Shown one piece after another: positions 1 through 6,410 of a stretch of DNA of 14,579 nucleotides. A program made the position numbers and the translations under genes. The notes below the pieces were generated by a model, which was not told where the DNA came from, searched no databases, and saw only the letters and a program-made list of their open reading frames with translations. Positions within the stretch are counted from its first letter, which is position 1. The number at the start of each line of letters is the position of its first letter. Location: NCBI GenBank assembly GCA_964581385.1, contig CAZOOK010000069.1, positions 1 through 14,579 of the forward strand. Reading direction: 5' to 3'. This DNA is from CAZOOK01 sp964581385 (GTDB lineage: Bacteria > Pseudomonadota > Gammaproteobacteria > Nevskiales > Nevskiaceae).

Positions 1-564
1 AGCCCTGGTCAGTTTTGCGTGATCACACTTGGTCCGTTTTCAATGATCATTGACACTTGGCTGCTGAAATCACCCAACTATAACGGACTGGAGCCGGAAA
101 TCCTGGAGGTCTTCCCGGAGGCGCGTTTTGTCGTTGCGAACCGCTCTCCTCTACAGACGCTTTCATCGATGTGCCGGCTGGTGCACTGTTTTCGGAACGC
201 CTACGGTGGAGCTGAACCTGACAATAACTACTTAGTGGAGCGCAACTTCGGGACGATGGCCGCCCATTTGGCCAATCGACGGTCACATCCCGAATTACCC
301 CTGCTGGATTTGCGCTTCGAAGAAATCGTTGGCGATCTTCCCGCAGTCATCGAGCAGGTCTACAAACATGCGGATGTAACGCTGACCTCAGCGGCGCGGC
401 GTGACATGATCGAGTGGAACTCCCGAAACGCGATGCACAAGCTCGGCGAGTTCAAGTACTCGCTGCAGGACGCTGGTCTGAATGAAGCCATCATTCGGGA
501 GCGAATGGCCGGTTACTTCAACTTGCTGGACAGGCTCGCGAAGTGCGAGAAGTCCGAAGGATAG
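1..564 (+). CDS. Sulfotransferase-family protein, 3' part only
   Basis: The reading frame is open from base 1 to a TAG stop at 562-564, so the gene begins before the window; the GTG at 19 is only the first possible internal start. What remains is the C-terminal 187 residues. Early in the piece is 'WLLKSPNY' followed by 'VFPEARFVVANRSPLQTL', the pattern by which PAPS-dependent sulfotransferases of the Sulfotransfer_3 type bind the 3'-phosphate of the cofactor (basic and Ser residues after a beta strand). The end, with a Trp-Asn region, 'FKYSLQDAGL' and 'IRERMAGYFNLL', also fits the C-terminal helices of that family. These enzymes move a sulfuryl group from PAPS to a hydroxyl or amine of small molecules or lipids; the substrate cannot be read here. 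The PAPS-binding P-loop, normally N-terminal, is outside the window. Family call fairly sure, substrate unknown. Confidence 0.8.
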   Translation, partial: SPGQFCVITLGPFSMIIDTWLLKSPNYNGLEPEILEVFPEARFVVANRSPLQTLSSMCRLVHCFRNAYGGAEPDNNYLVERNFGTMAAHLANRRSHPELPLLDLRFEEIVGDLPAVIEQVYKHADVTLTSAARRDMIEWNSRNAMHKLGEFKYSLQDAGLNEAIIRERMAGYFNLLDRLAKCEKSEG

Positions 565-631
565 AAAATTTGGGGCTAAGGCCGTACCTCATCAGTTCTA
601 AAAGCTTGCTTAGCTATGCTTTCAATTCAGC

Positions 632-666
632 CTCTACATACAAGTACTTCAACCTCTATATACAAC
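632..666 (+). repeat. Direct repeat of 13 bases, period 22, flanked by an inverted repeat
   Basis: CCTCTACATACAA at 632-644 recurs as CCTCTATATACAA at 654-666 with one mismatch. The start-to-start distance is 22 bases, about two helical turns. The pair is bracketed by AATTCAG (625-631) and CTGAATT (667-673). The arrangement is like tandem sites for a dimeric activator, but no regulator can be named. Confidence 0.4.
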
Positions 667-700
667 TGAATTCAGCGCCCTCCGGGATATAGTTTGTATT

Positions 701-718
701 GTGATCCTGTGTTCACAT
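701..718. promoter_or_regulatory. Possible operator TGTGA-N8-TCACA
   Basis: TGTGA (701-705) and TCACA (714-718) are separated by 8 bases, and a perfect TGTG-TT-CACA palindrome (709-718) is nested in it. The half-sites are those of CRP/FNR-type sites, but CRP expects a 6-base spacer, so this is not a standard CRP site. It lies about 320 bases before the hydrolase start. Weak call. Confidence 0.25.
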
Positions 719-1037
719 AGACAACTCGCGATGGAGTAATCAGGCGGGCGGGTGTGGAGGAGAGTCGAGTACGAAGGGTACAGATGCAGGCGGCGGCTGT
801 TTTCGAGCAAGGCACAGCGCACGGTGTTCTTGGTGCGTGCCATTACTAAAGCGGCATCAAGAGCTGCCTGCCGAAATCCCCACCGCGAATAAATGTGCTC
901 TGCAGCACCTTGCGATGTCTTCTTCTTCTTCACGCGCCTTGGATGCACGAGGGCAAAGCCGGCTTTTAGGGACTGCGATGAGTGCGATCCCAGCCCGACT
1001 ATGCCCATGCACTTACAACCATGAGGAAAGATCGTAT

Positions 1038-2669
1038 ATGCAAAGCTTAGTCGCCAAACGAATGTATTTATCTGGTGCAATTGCACTATCATTTATAGCG
1101 GTATCGAGTTACAGCAGTGAGGCTGCGGCGCTGACACTAACCGGCGGCGGCCCGGCGCTGACGCAGAGCATCGATACCAGCATCGTCATCACGTCGTTCG
1201 ATGGGACCCAGATCGCCGCCACGCTGTTCACACCGAACGCACCGGCAAACACCCCGGTGCCGCTGATTCTGCATGGCAATCCCTGGGGCGGCCACCGCAT
1301 GACCGCACTCCACGGCACCGGCATTACTGCGCCGTTTCTATATACACAGTCCGAGGAGGCCGTGGCGCTGGCGGTGGAGAATGGCTATTACGCGATCAGC
1401 TTCGACGAGCGTGGCTGGGGCGATTCCGGCGGGACCGACGAGATGATGAGCGCCGCTTACAATGGTAAAGATATCGAGGCAGTGCTCAACTGGGCGGACT
1501 CGCACCTCGGGCCGCAGCTAGCGCGTGATGCACATACTGGCAAGATGGTAGTGGGTACCTTGGGCTATTCTTATGGTGGCGGTTTCCAGTTGCTGGGCGC
1601 CTCGCTCGACAGCCGGATTCAGGTCATGGTTCCCGCACTGACTTGGCACTATCTCGCCGAGAGCCTGGGACCGGGATTGCCAGGTCTCCAACCCAAGACC
1701 CAATGGAGCCAGTTACTACTCATTCTCGGGCAGGTCTTCGGCAGCCAGATGAACCCAACCCTAGTCAATTTCTCTAAAAGCGTACCGAAGAAGGGTGATG
1801 AACAAGACTTCACGCCCCTGCTGAACCTCTCTGGCCCTAATGGACCGAACGCATACTGTGGTGACACGCAATTTACTCCGGCGCCTGGGCAGTCGTTACC
1901 GACAGTCCCGACCTTCCTGGTCCAGGGCTGGAAGGATAGCCTTTTCACCGCCAACGAGGGCATCCAGAACGCGCAATGTTTGCGGGCCGGCGGCGCTGAC
2001 GTGCGGCTGCTGCTCCAGCAGTACGGTCACCAGATCCCATTCACTTCCTGGATTCCGTTCAAGAGTGGCCTTATTGCGGTGGGCATGGAGCAGACGCCGC
2101 ACTGCGGCAGTCAGTCCTTCGACATCACCGAAGCGATGTTCTCATTCATTGATGAGGTCATGTTCGGTCCCAACCACTACACCGGCCATGTCGACATTCC
2201 CAAGAACTGCTTCACCGTCGATGGCAACACCGGCTTCGCCATGAACTCCATCCCGACCAATGGCCAGACCTACAACGTCCGCACGGCGCAAAAGGTCAGC
2301 GGCGGCAGCAAGAATGCCACGTTCGTGTCCTTGTACACCGCCACCGGCAACAAGGCTTTTGCCGGCATTCCGCACATGACGGTGAACATCAACTCCAGCC
2401 AGAACCCCTACGCCTATTTCGGTATCGGCGTGCAACGTTCCGGTAGTCGCAAGGTCGAGCTGGTGGACGTGCAGCTGTATCCGATCCACGGCTCCGGAAA
2501 CTTCGACGCGGATCTGGTGGGCGTGTCCGTCAACTTGAGCAGGGGCGATCAGCTCGGCATCTACGCGGCGAACGAGGCGCCGATGTTCAAGTACCATACT
2601 TCAGAGTCGCGGCAACCGCCGGATTTCAGCTTCACCGGCAGCTTCACACTGCCGCCGGCAATGAACTGA
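1038..2669 (+). CDS. Secreted alpha/beta hydrolase (CocE / peptidase S15-like)
   Basis: A 543-residue protein. I chose the ATG at 1038 because AGGAAAG (1023-1029) lies 8 bases upstream and a signal peptide follows directly: basic 'AKR', a hydrophobic run at about 9-24, then an Ala-rich cleavage region near residues 28-31 (SEAAA). The frame is open back to 837, but that extension is low-complexity and hides the signal peptide. The mature part has an alpha/beta-hydrolase fold: oxyanion-hole HG at 79-80, 'FDERGWGDSGG' at 122-132 as in X-Pro dipeptidyl-peptidase/CocE-type acyl hydrolases, nucleophile elbow GYSYGG (Ser178), candidate acid Asp300 in 'GWKDSLF' and candidate base His331 in 'YGHQIPF'. 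The C-terminal ~140 residues are beta-rich and may form the jelly-roll domain typical of this group. It probably cleaves an ester or amide outside the cytoplasm; the substrate is unknown. It stands alone and ends at a terminator. Confidence 0.85.
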   Translation: MQSLVAKRMYLSGAIALSFIAVSSYSSEAAALTLTGGGPALTQSIDTSIVITSFDGTQIAATLFTPNAPANTPVPLILHGNPWGGHRMTALHGTGITAPFLYTQSEEAVALAVENGYYAISFDERGWGDSGGTDEMMSAAYNGKDIEAVLNWADSHLGPQLARDAHTGKMVVGTLGYSYGGGFQLLGASLDSRIQVMVPALTWHYLAESLGPGLPGLQPKTQWSQLLLILGQVFGSQMNPTLVNFSKSVPKKGDEQDFTPLLNLSGPNGPNAYCGDTQFTPAPGQSLPTVPTFLVQGWKDSLFTANEGIQNAQCLRAGGADVRLLLQQYGHQIPFTSWIPFKSGLIAVGMEQTPHCGSQSFDITEAMFSFIDEVMFGPNHYTGHVDIPKNCFTVDGNTGFAMNSIPTNGQTYNVRTAQKVSGGSKNATFVSLYTATGNKAFAGIPHMTVNINSSQNPYAYFGIGVQRSGSRKVELVDVQLYPIHGSGNFDADLVGVSVNLSRGDQLGIYAANEAPMFKYHTSESRQPPDFSFTGSFTLPPAMN

Positions 2670-2684
2670 AGATCGTTCATACGT

Positions 2685-3542
2685 TCAACCTCGGCCGCAC
2701 TTTATTGCATGCGGCCGAGGTTTCCATGAGCGGGTCGGGCGCAAACACTTGATCCGGTTCTTCGCCCGCTCGATCTCATCGACGATGCCGCGCTGACGAT
2801 AGCGCCGATTCGTGAAATCACGCGCATGGGGCGCCTGCTCGCGAATCACCTCGGCCTGTCCCCGATAGGCTTGATCGCCCCACACGCGGGTCTCCCCACC
2901 GTGCAGCAGGTCCGGCAATAGCATCGAATCCGCAACGTTGGCGGCGGTAGCTGCCACCGAGTGGATCAGTTTGCTGTGGCTGTCTATGCCCACATGCGCT
3001 TTCATGCCGAAATACCATTGATTACCCTTCTCGGTTTGATGCATGTCCGGGTCGCGTGTCTGCTCGCGGTTCTTCGTCGACGACGGCGCGCTGATAATCG
3101 TGGCATCCACGATCGTGCCCCGCGACAGACGAAAACCCGAAGCCTCCAAATGACGCAGTACGTCCTGGAACAGTTTCTCACCCAGTCCGTTGCGCTCCAG
3201 CAGATGTCGGAATTTGCATACCGTGGTCTCGTCCGGCACCGGCTCGCGCCCCAGATCAATGCCAACGAAGCGCCGCATTGCCATCGAGTCGTATAGCGCT
3301 TCCTCGACCGCAGGATCCGACAGGTTGTACCAGTGCTGCAGAAAGTAAATCCGCAGCATCCGCTCCAGCCCCACCGGGGGACGTCCGGCTCCAGTGGCTT
3401 TCGGATAGTGCGGCTCGATCACCGCGCACAACGACGCCCACGGCACCACATGATCCATCTCACTCAGAAACACATCCCGCCGAGTTGCTTTTCGATACGC
3501 TTCAAACCCGCCTTCAGCCAACGTCCCTTGCTTCTCGCGCAT
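2685..3542 (-). pseudogene. IS5-family transposase, 3'-truncated
   Basis: DDE transposase. The likely start is the ATG at 3542 ('MREKQGTLAEGGFEAYRK', the usual beginning of this group); a TTG at 3554 adds four residues. The N-terminal DUF772-type region includes 'MLRIYFLQHWYNLSDP'. The first catalytic Asp is in 'IVDATIISAPSSTKN' and the second in 'VWGDQAYRG' (residues 150 and 227 counted from 3554). After 'IERAKNRIK' (about residue 269) similarity to the family stops. The expected basic stretch with the R-x-x-E-H signature that carries the catalytic Glu is absent, replaced by about 20 unrelated residues read through the neighbouring terminator. Without that Glu the protein should be inactive. 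Normal length in this group is roughly 320-330 residues, against about 285 here. Confidence 0.85.
2687..2725 (+). terminator. Strong hairpin terminator after the hydrolase gene
   Basis: AACCTCGGCCGCA (2687-2699) pairs perfectly with TGCGGCCGAGGTT (2710-2722) around a 10-base loop, followed by TTTCC. It starts 18 bases after the hydrolase stop. The T-tract is short, but the 13-bp GC-rich stem is convincing. On the other strand the truncated transposase frame runs through it, so it may block traffic both ways. Confidence 0.75.
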
Positions 3543-3600
3543 GCCAGGCTCCAATTACGTCAACTCGGTAAAGTCGACGCATAAATCAGACCTTCCCTAA
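2748..3600 (-). mobile_element. Truncated IS5-family insertion sequence
   Basis: The end next to the transposase start is intact. On the minus strand the element begins GGAAGGTCTGATTTATGCG at 3596, the GGAAGG-type terminus common in IS5-group elements. It abuts CTAA (3597-3600), which fits the YTAR target IS5-group elements duplicate. The other end is missing: recognisable transposase sequence stops near 2748, where the DNA runs into the hydrolase terminator. No second inverted repeat or second CTAA copy is visible at that side. The last roughly 250 or more bases have been deleted, so the element should be immobile by itself. The deletion joins it to the hydrolase locus, so the two sides of the window need not share ancestry. 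Confidence 0.8.
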
Positions 3601-4379
3601 AGCGGTTGATTGGGCACGCCCTCGAACAACTGCTCGGTCGGCCCAACATTGACCAATCCCATCAGTTTGGTTGCAAGGTGAGGTGCGAATACGGAGAGAT
3701 AGATGGCGTGGCCGATGAAGATGATGGTGACAACGGAGAGCAGTTGGGACCCTAGACGTGTTGTGGCTTTAGAATCTGACCACACCTCGATGAATGTCCG
3801 GCCTTGCGAGTCCGTTCGCCCCAGAATGTAGGTGAACACCATCATTTGAATGCCCATTGCAAGCGTGTCGTATAGTGGGTACTGATGCTTCGTGCCGGGC
3901 CATAGCGCTAGACCTTTGATCACATAGCCATAGTAAAACACTCCAAGTCGAGCACCAAAGATCGCATTGAATACGAAGGCCCAGCCGCTACCGACGATCA
4001 AACCAATAACGAGCAAGGCGATCGGTAGCCGCCAATGAAAAGTTGCGCTCAGACGACGTGCAAAAGCGGCGCTGATCACCGCAGGAAGAATGAAGTACGC
4101 GATATAACCTGAGGGGACCGCCGACGGAAGGCCGCCCCATGTCATGTTGACCGGCCACCAGGATGGCATCCGAGGCAGCTCCGGCGGGAACTGCGCATAC
4201 ATGACCCAGTCGTAAGGAGCCTCAATCCAGGATGTTGCCATTGCGGAAATGCATGCCAACATTAGGGGATGCAAGCGTCCACGGCGAAAACTTAGGTACG
4301 CACCAACCGCGATAAAGGAAAATCCACCGATGTATGAGAAATAGGTGCCGATTTTCAGAAGCAACGGGAGCTGCGACAT
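3597..4379 (-). CDS. AveC-family (spirocyclase-like) membrane protein
   Basis: A 260-residue polytopic membrane protein with about seven predicted membrane segments (roughly 9-31, 38-60, 88-108, 117-140, 145-160, 169-187, 210-233). The pattern 'WWPVNMTWGGLP' (74-84), the run 'FYYGYVIKG' (148-156) before 'KHQYPLYDTL' (164-173), and 'RTDSQGRTFIEVW' (188-200) match the layout I associate with AveC-like proteins. The family is named after avermectin AveC, which dehydrates and spirocyclises a polyketide; relatives are common beside P450 genes in bacteria that process lipids or sterols and mostly lack an assigned reaction. Its start overlaps the stop of a small upstream ORF (TAATG), so translation is probably coupled, and a P450 lies upstream in the same unit. 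The TAG stop is the target site of the adjacent IS end, so anything once downstream in this operon is cut off. Family call moderately sure; activity unknown. Confidence 0.7.
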   Translation of the reverse strand: MSQLPLLLKIGTYFSYIGGFSFIAVGAYLSFRRGRLHPLMLACISAMATSWIEAPYDWVMYAQFPPELPRMPSWWPVNMTWGGLPSAVPSGYIAYFILPAVISAAFARRLSATFHWRLPIALLVIGLIVGSGWAFVFNAIFGARLGVFYYGYVIKGLALWPGTKHQYPLYDTLAMGIQMMVFTYILGRTDSQGRTFIEVWSDSKATTRLGSQLLSVVTIIFIGHAIYLSVFAPHLATKLMGLVNVGPTEQLFEGVPNQPL

Positions 4380-4495
4380 TAGTGGCTCCCCTTGTTCTTT
4401 ACCGGACGTCGCGCATCCGGATCAAAGCGAAGCGCCAATCCGAAGATGAAGATAATCAGTCCGAAAAGCGCTCCTAGCATGATTAACGCACCCAA
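4379..4495 (-). CDS. Small membrane peptide between P450 and AveC-like genes (38 aa)
   Basis: A short frame translationally linked to the next gene: its TAA shares the A of the AveC-like ATG. I place the start at TTG 4495 because GGAGGA (minus strand, 4508-4503) sits 7 bases before it. The product begins 'MGALIMLGALFGLIIFIFG', one clear membrane helix, then a polar basic tail 'RFDPDARRPVKNKGSH'. The frame stays open upstream to just past the P450 stop and reads like protein ('WLEPEQRYEYAKRNG'), but that part has no ATG, GTG or TTG start. The native protein may therefore have been longer, with a mutated or unusual start. No family recognised. Small single-helix proteins also flank the opposite operon, which supports a real gene. 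Confidence 0.5.
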   Translation of the reverse strand: MGALIMLGALFGLIIFIFGLALRFDPDARRPVKNKGSH

Positions 4496-4592
4496 GAAAG
4501 AATCCTCCGAATCAGTTGCCCTGCCATTCCGTTTGGCATATTCATACCGCTGCTCGGGTTCGAGCCATAAACCCGACTTTGCCCGTGAATAT

Positions 4593-5846
4593 TTACTTCC
4601 AAGTCAAGTGAAGAGAGTCAACTCCGATGATCGGACCGCAATGGAATGCTGGCGGCCGGGTTGGATCAAGGCGGAATGCAGGCAGGCGCGCGAGCAGTTG
4701 TTCGTAAAGAATCTGAAGCTCAAGGCGAGCAAGATGCGACCCCAAGCAGCGGTGCGGACCGGCATTGAATACGATATGCACCTTGTGTTCACGCTTGAGA
4801 TCGAAGTTCTCTGGGTTGGGAAACTCGTTTTTGTCGAGATCGGCTGCTGGAAGAAAGAGCATCACGCGATCACCCTCTTGCAGGGGAGCGCCATTGAACA
4901 TGGCGGCTTTAGTAACGCGCCGATTAGGTATGACGAAGGAGTAACGACGCAATAACTCTTCAGATGCTTCCGGAATCAATTTCGAATTGGCGCGAAGCTG
5001 CTCCTGCAGTGCTAAATCCTGAGCCAGATGGTGTACACCAAACCCCATGCCATTCATCACGGTATCCAGGCCCGCGATAAACAGCAGCACGCAGTAGTCA
5101 TCAACGTGGTCGAGCGTCGTCGGTTTACCGTCGATTTCCGTTTTCCACAGCAGGCTGATGAGGTCGTCGCGCGGATGCTCGCGGCGTTCAAGCATAATAT
5201 CGCGCATGCTTGCAACGATGCGCTGGAGTAACGCGATGCTTTTCCCCAGATCACCGGTTTGAATAGCCAATAGCTCTTTCACCAGTGCGCGATATTCGTT
5301 CTGTCGCTCCAGCGGCAGACCCATCATCTTGAGAAAGATCTGCACTGGCAGCGGCTCCGCGACGTCGGACATGAACTCGCATTCGCCGCGCTCGATGACT
5401 CTGTCGATGAGCTGATCGGCCAACGCCCGAATGTCACCTGCCAGATCGTTGATCGTCTTGGGTGAAAAGACACGCTGTAACGGCATTCGATACTTGCTGT
5501 GTTCAGGAGGATCGATGCTGACAGGTTTCGCCAAGGGAATGCGCGGAGTTCCCGGCGGCAGATTGGCCATCATCTGCTCGACCAGCTCCATCGGCATCTG
5601 TTCGCTGGAAAACATTTCGGTATCGCGTGCCGCAATAAAATTAGCGGCGTAGCTCAAAAAGATCCAATGACCGCCGTTGCGCGGGGTCCAAAACACCGGC
5701 GGCGCATGCTCTATAAGATCCAGCAAGCGTTTGTGCGGATTCGCGGTGTAGGCCGGATCGGCGAACATGTCGAAGTCGTACACCAACGACTCGGGAACAT
5801 GTTGTGGTGTGAGAACGGTCGGGCTCAACGTTGTTTCGTTCGTCAT
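4593..5846 (-). CDS. Cytochrome P450, P450cam (CYP101)-like
   Basis: A 417-residue soluble bacterial P450 of normal length. The start ATG at 5846 follows a strong GAGGAGGGG ribosome site. Visible motifs: 'DFDMFADP' and 'VFWTPRNGGHWIF' near the N-terminus, closely resembling P450cam; 'DPPEHSKYR' (112-120); I-helix 'FIAGLDTVMNG' (256-266) with the oxygen-activating Asp-Thr pair at 261-262; K-helix ExxR as EELLR (296-300); and heme loop 'FNAGPHRCLG' (360-369) with the proximal Cys367. It should hydroxylate a hydrophobic small molecule with electrons from a ferredoxin and reductase. Neither partner is in the window, so they must lie elsewhere. It is first in a leftward unit with the small membrane peptide and the AveC-like gene, and diverges from the NorD/NorQ unit. 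The exact CYP family and substrate cannot be fixed by eye. Confidence 0.93.
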   Translation of the reverse strand: MTNETTLSPTVLTPQHVPESLVYDFDMFADPAYTANPHKRLLDLIEHAPPVFWTPRNGGHWIFLSYAANFIAARDTEMFSSEQMPMELVEQMMANLPPGTPRIPLAKPVSIDPPEHSKYRMPLQRVFSPKTINDLAGDIRALADQLIDRVIERGECEFMSDVAEPLPVQIFLKMMGLPLERQNEYRALVKELLAIQTGDLGKSIALLQRIVASMRDIMLERREHPRDDLISLLWKTEIDGKPTTLDHVDDYCVLLFIAGLDTVMNGMGFGVHHLAQDLALQEQLRANSKLIPEASEELLRRYSFVIPNRRVTKAAMFNGAPLQEGDRVMLFLPAADLDKNEFPNPENFDLKREHKVHIVFNAGPHRCLGSHLARLELQILYEQLLARLPAFRLDPTRPPAFHCGPIIGVDSLHLTWK

Positions 5847-6085
5847 TGCTTTCCCCTCCTCGCCGCTTTGTGCGCTCTTCGACCGTCTTGTAATTACTCG
5901 AGATGGTCACATATTTTCTACTTTCACGCAAGTTATAAATATACTTGCGAGACAGTCGAATCTGTGTAAGGCTTGAACTATCACCGGCTTCATTCGCTCG
6001 CTCGGCTGGGAGATTGGCGGATGACACCGCATGCTCTTCTTTGATTTAAAAATATATTATTTTCAACATATTAGAGGATATTGGC
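5847..6085. promoter_or_regulatory. Divergent promoter region of the two core operons
   Basis: This 239-base gap separates the P450 start from the first small gene of the rightward unit and must hold both promoters. It is AT-rich in two places: around the palindrome at 5927-5949, and at 6040-6072, where TTGATT is followed by a long A/T run. On the minus strand TATAAC, with TTCGAC 17 bases upstream, is a possible leftward promoter. On the plus strand TATACT (5940-5945) is a possible -10. I cannot place the start sites firmly. Confidence 0.55.
5927..5949. promoter_or_regulatory. Palindromic operator candidate CGCAAGT-N9-ACTTGCG
   Basis: Perfect 7-base arms (5927-5933 and 5943-5949) surround the AT-rich centre TATAAATAT. 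The site overlaps -10-like sequence on both strands, the expected position for a repressor controlling both divergent units. TetR-type proteins often bind palindromes of this size, and a TetR gene lies at 11035, but no second copy of the site was seen at that gene. Confidence 0.5.
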
Positions 6086-6196
6086 ATGTGGGAATTGATA
6101 TGGACGGAAGGCGTGCGACTTGGTCTCGCCTTCGGCGCGATAGGGTTGGTTATCTGGTTCTGGTACTGGTTAATGGATTCCTTGGGCACCTTTTAA
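6086..6196 (+). CDS. Small membrane peptide, 36 aa, first gene of rightward unit
   Basis: The ATG at 6086 is preceded by AGAGGA (6073-6078) at a 7-base spacing, among the better ribosome sites in the window. The product runs 'MWELIWTEGVRLGLAFGAIG' and then continues 'LVIWFWYWLMDSLGTF': one Trp-rich membrane helix with short ends. No family recognised. The length and composition resemble small accessory subunits of membrane oxidases (CydX- or CcoQ-like in size only). It opens the unit that holds the NorD/NorQ pair and is the first of two tiny membrane genes there. Too short to have been called by most gene finders. Confidence 0.65.
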   Translation: MWELIWTEGVRLGLAFGAIGLVIWFWYWLMDSLGTF

Positions 6197-6410
6197 TGCC
6201 GCTGTAGGCGGCTATGACTGTGTCGGCTATGGCTAGATCTTCAGGTGTTGGACAGGCCAGCAACGTAGAGCGAAGCTGCTCCATTGTGGCGTCTGCATTT
6301 TCAAGTGGGCGCTGTAAACGCATTCGCTTGATTTCTGGCGAGCGCCGGGCGTTTGGCATGAATGCTTTGCGCACCGAGATGCATATTCCCTATCCTCCCG
6401 TTACCTTGGG
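6197..6410. other. Unclear stretch between small gene and norD-like gene
   Basis: These 214 bases separate genes that otherwise sit tightly together. The plus-strand frame of the NorD-like gene is open back to an ATG at 6214, but residues read from 6214-6357 are Ser/Arg/Ala-rich and look like the shadow of another frame. On the minus strand a frame from ATG 6360 to 6150 reads as plausible protein ('ENADATMEQLRSTLL', 'CPTPEDLAIADTVIAAYSG') but has no ribosome site and is not recognised. A small hairpin GCCGC-TGTAG-GCGGC follows the small gene's stop. Confidence 0.3.

Larger units (their letters stand above)
565..1037. other. 473-base intergenic region, no gene recognised
   Basis: Between the sulfotransferase stop and the hydrolase start I see no protein I recognise. 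The hydrolase frame is open back to 837 and a 147-codon frame is open on the minus strand (649-1092), but neither has a ribosome site or familiar sequence. The first half is AT-rich and contains a 22-base-spaced direct repeat and inverted repeats; the second half is GC-richer. The most likely content is the promoter and leader of the hydrolase gene, perhaps with a decayed older gene. Confidence 0.5.

Noticed and set aside
701..718. CRP binding site
   Set aside because: Half-sites match, but the spacer is 8 rather than 6 bases; kept only as a generic operator candidate.
837..1037. N-terminal extension of the hydrolase frame
   Set aside because: The extension is low-complexity and would bury a clear signal peptide; the ATG at 1038 has a good ribosome site.
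649..1092. 147-codon open frame on the minus strand upstream of the hydrolase
   Set aside because: It overlaps the hydrolase signal-peptide region, has no ribosome site, and no recognisable motif; likely chance.
2142..2597. 151-codon minus-strand frame inside the hydrolase gene
   Set aside because: Mirror of a GC-biased coding region (His/Val/Gly-rich product), no ribosome site or motif.
4392..4955. 187-codon plus-strand frame opposite the P450 3' end
   Set aside because: The P450 on the other strand is unmistakable, with its heme loop in this interval; the plus frame is its shadow.
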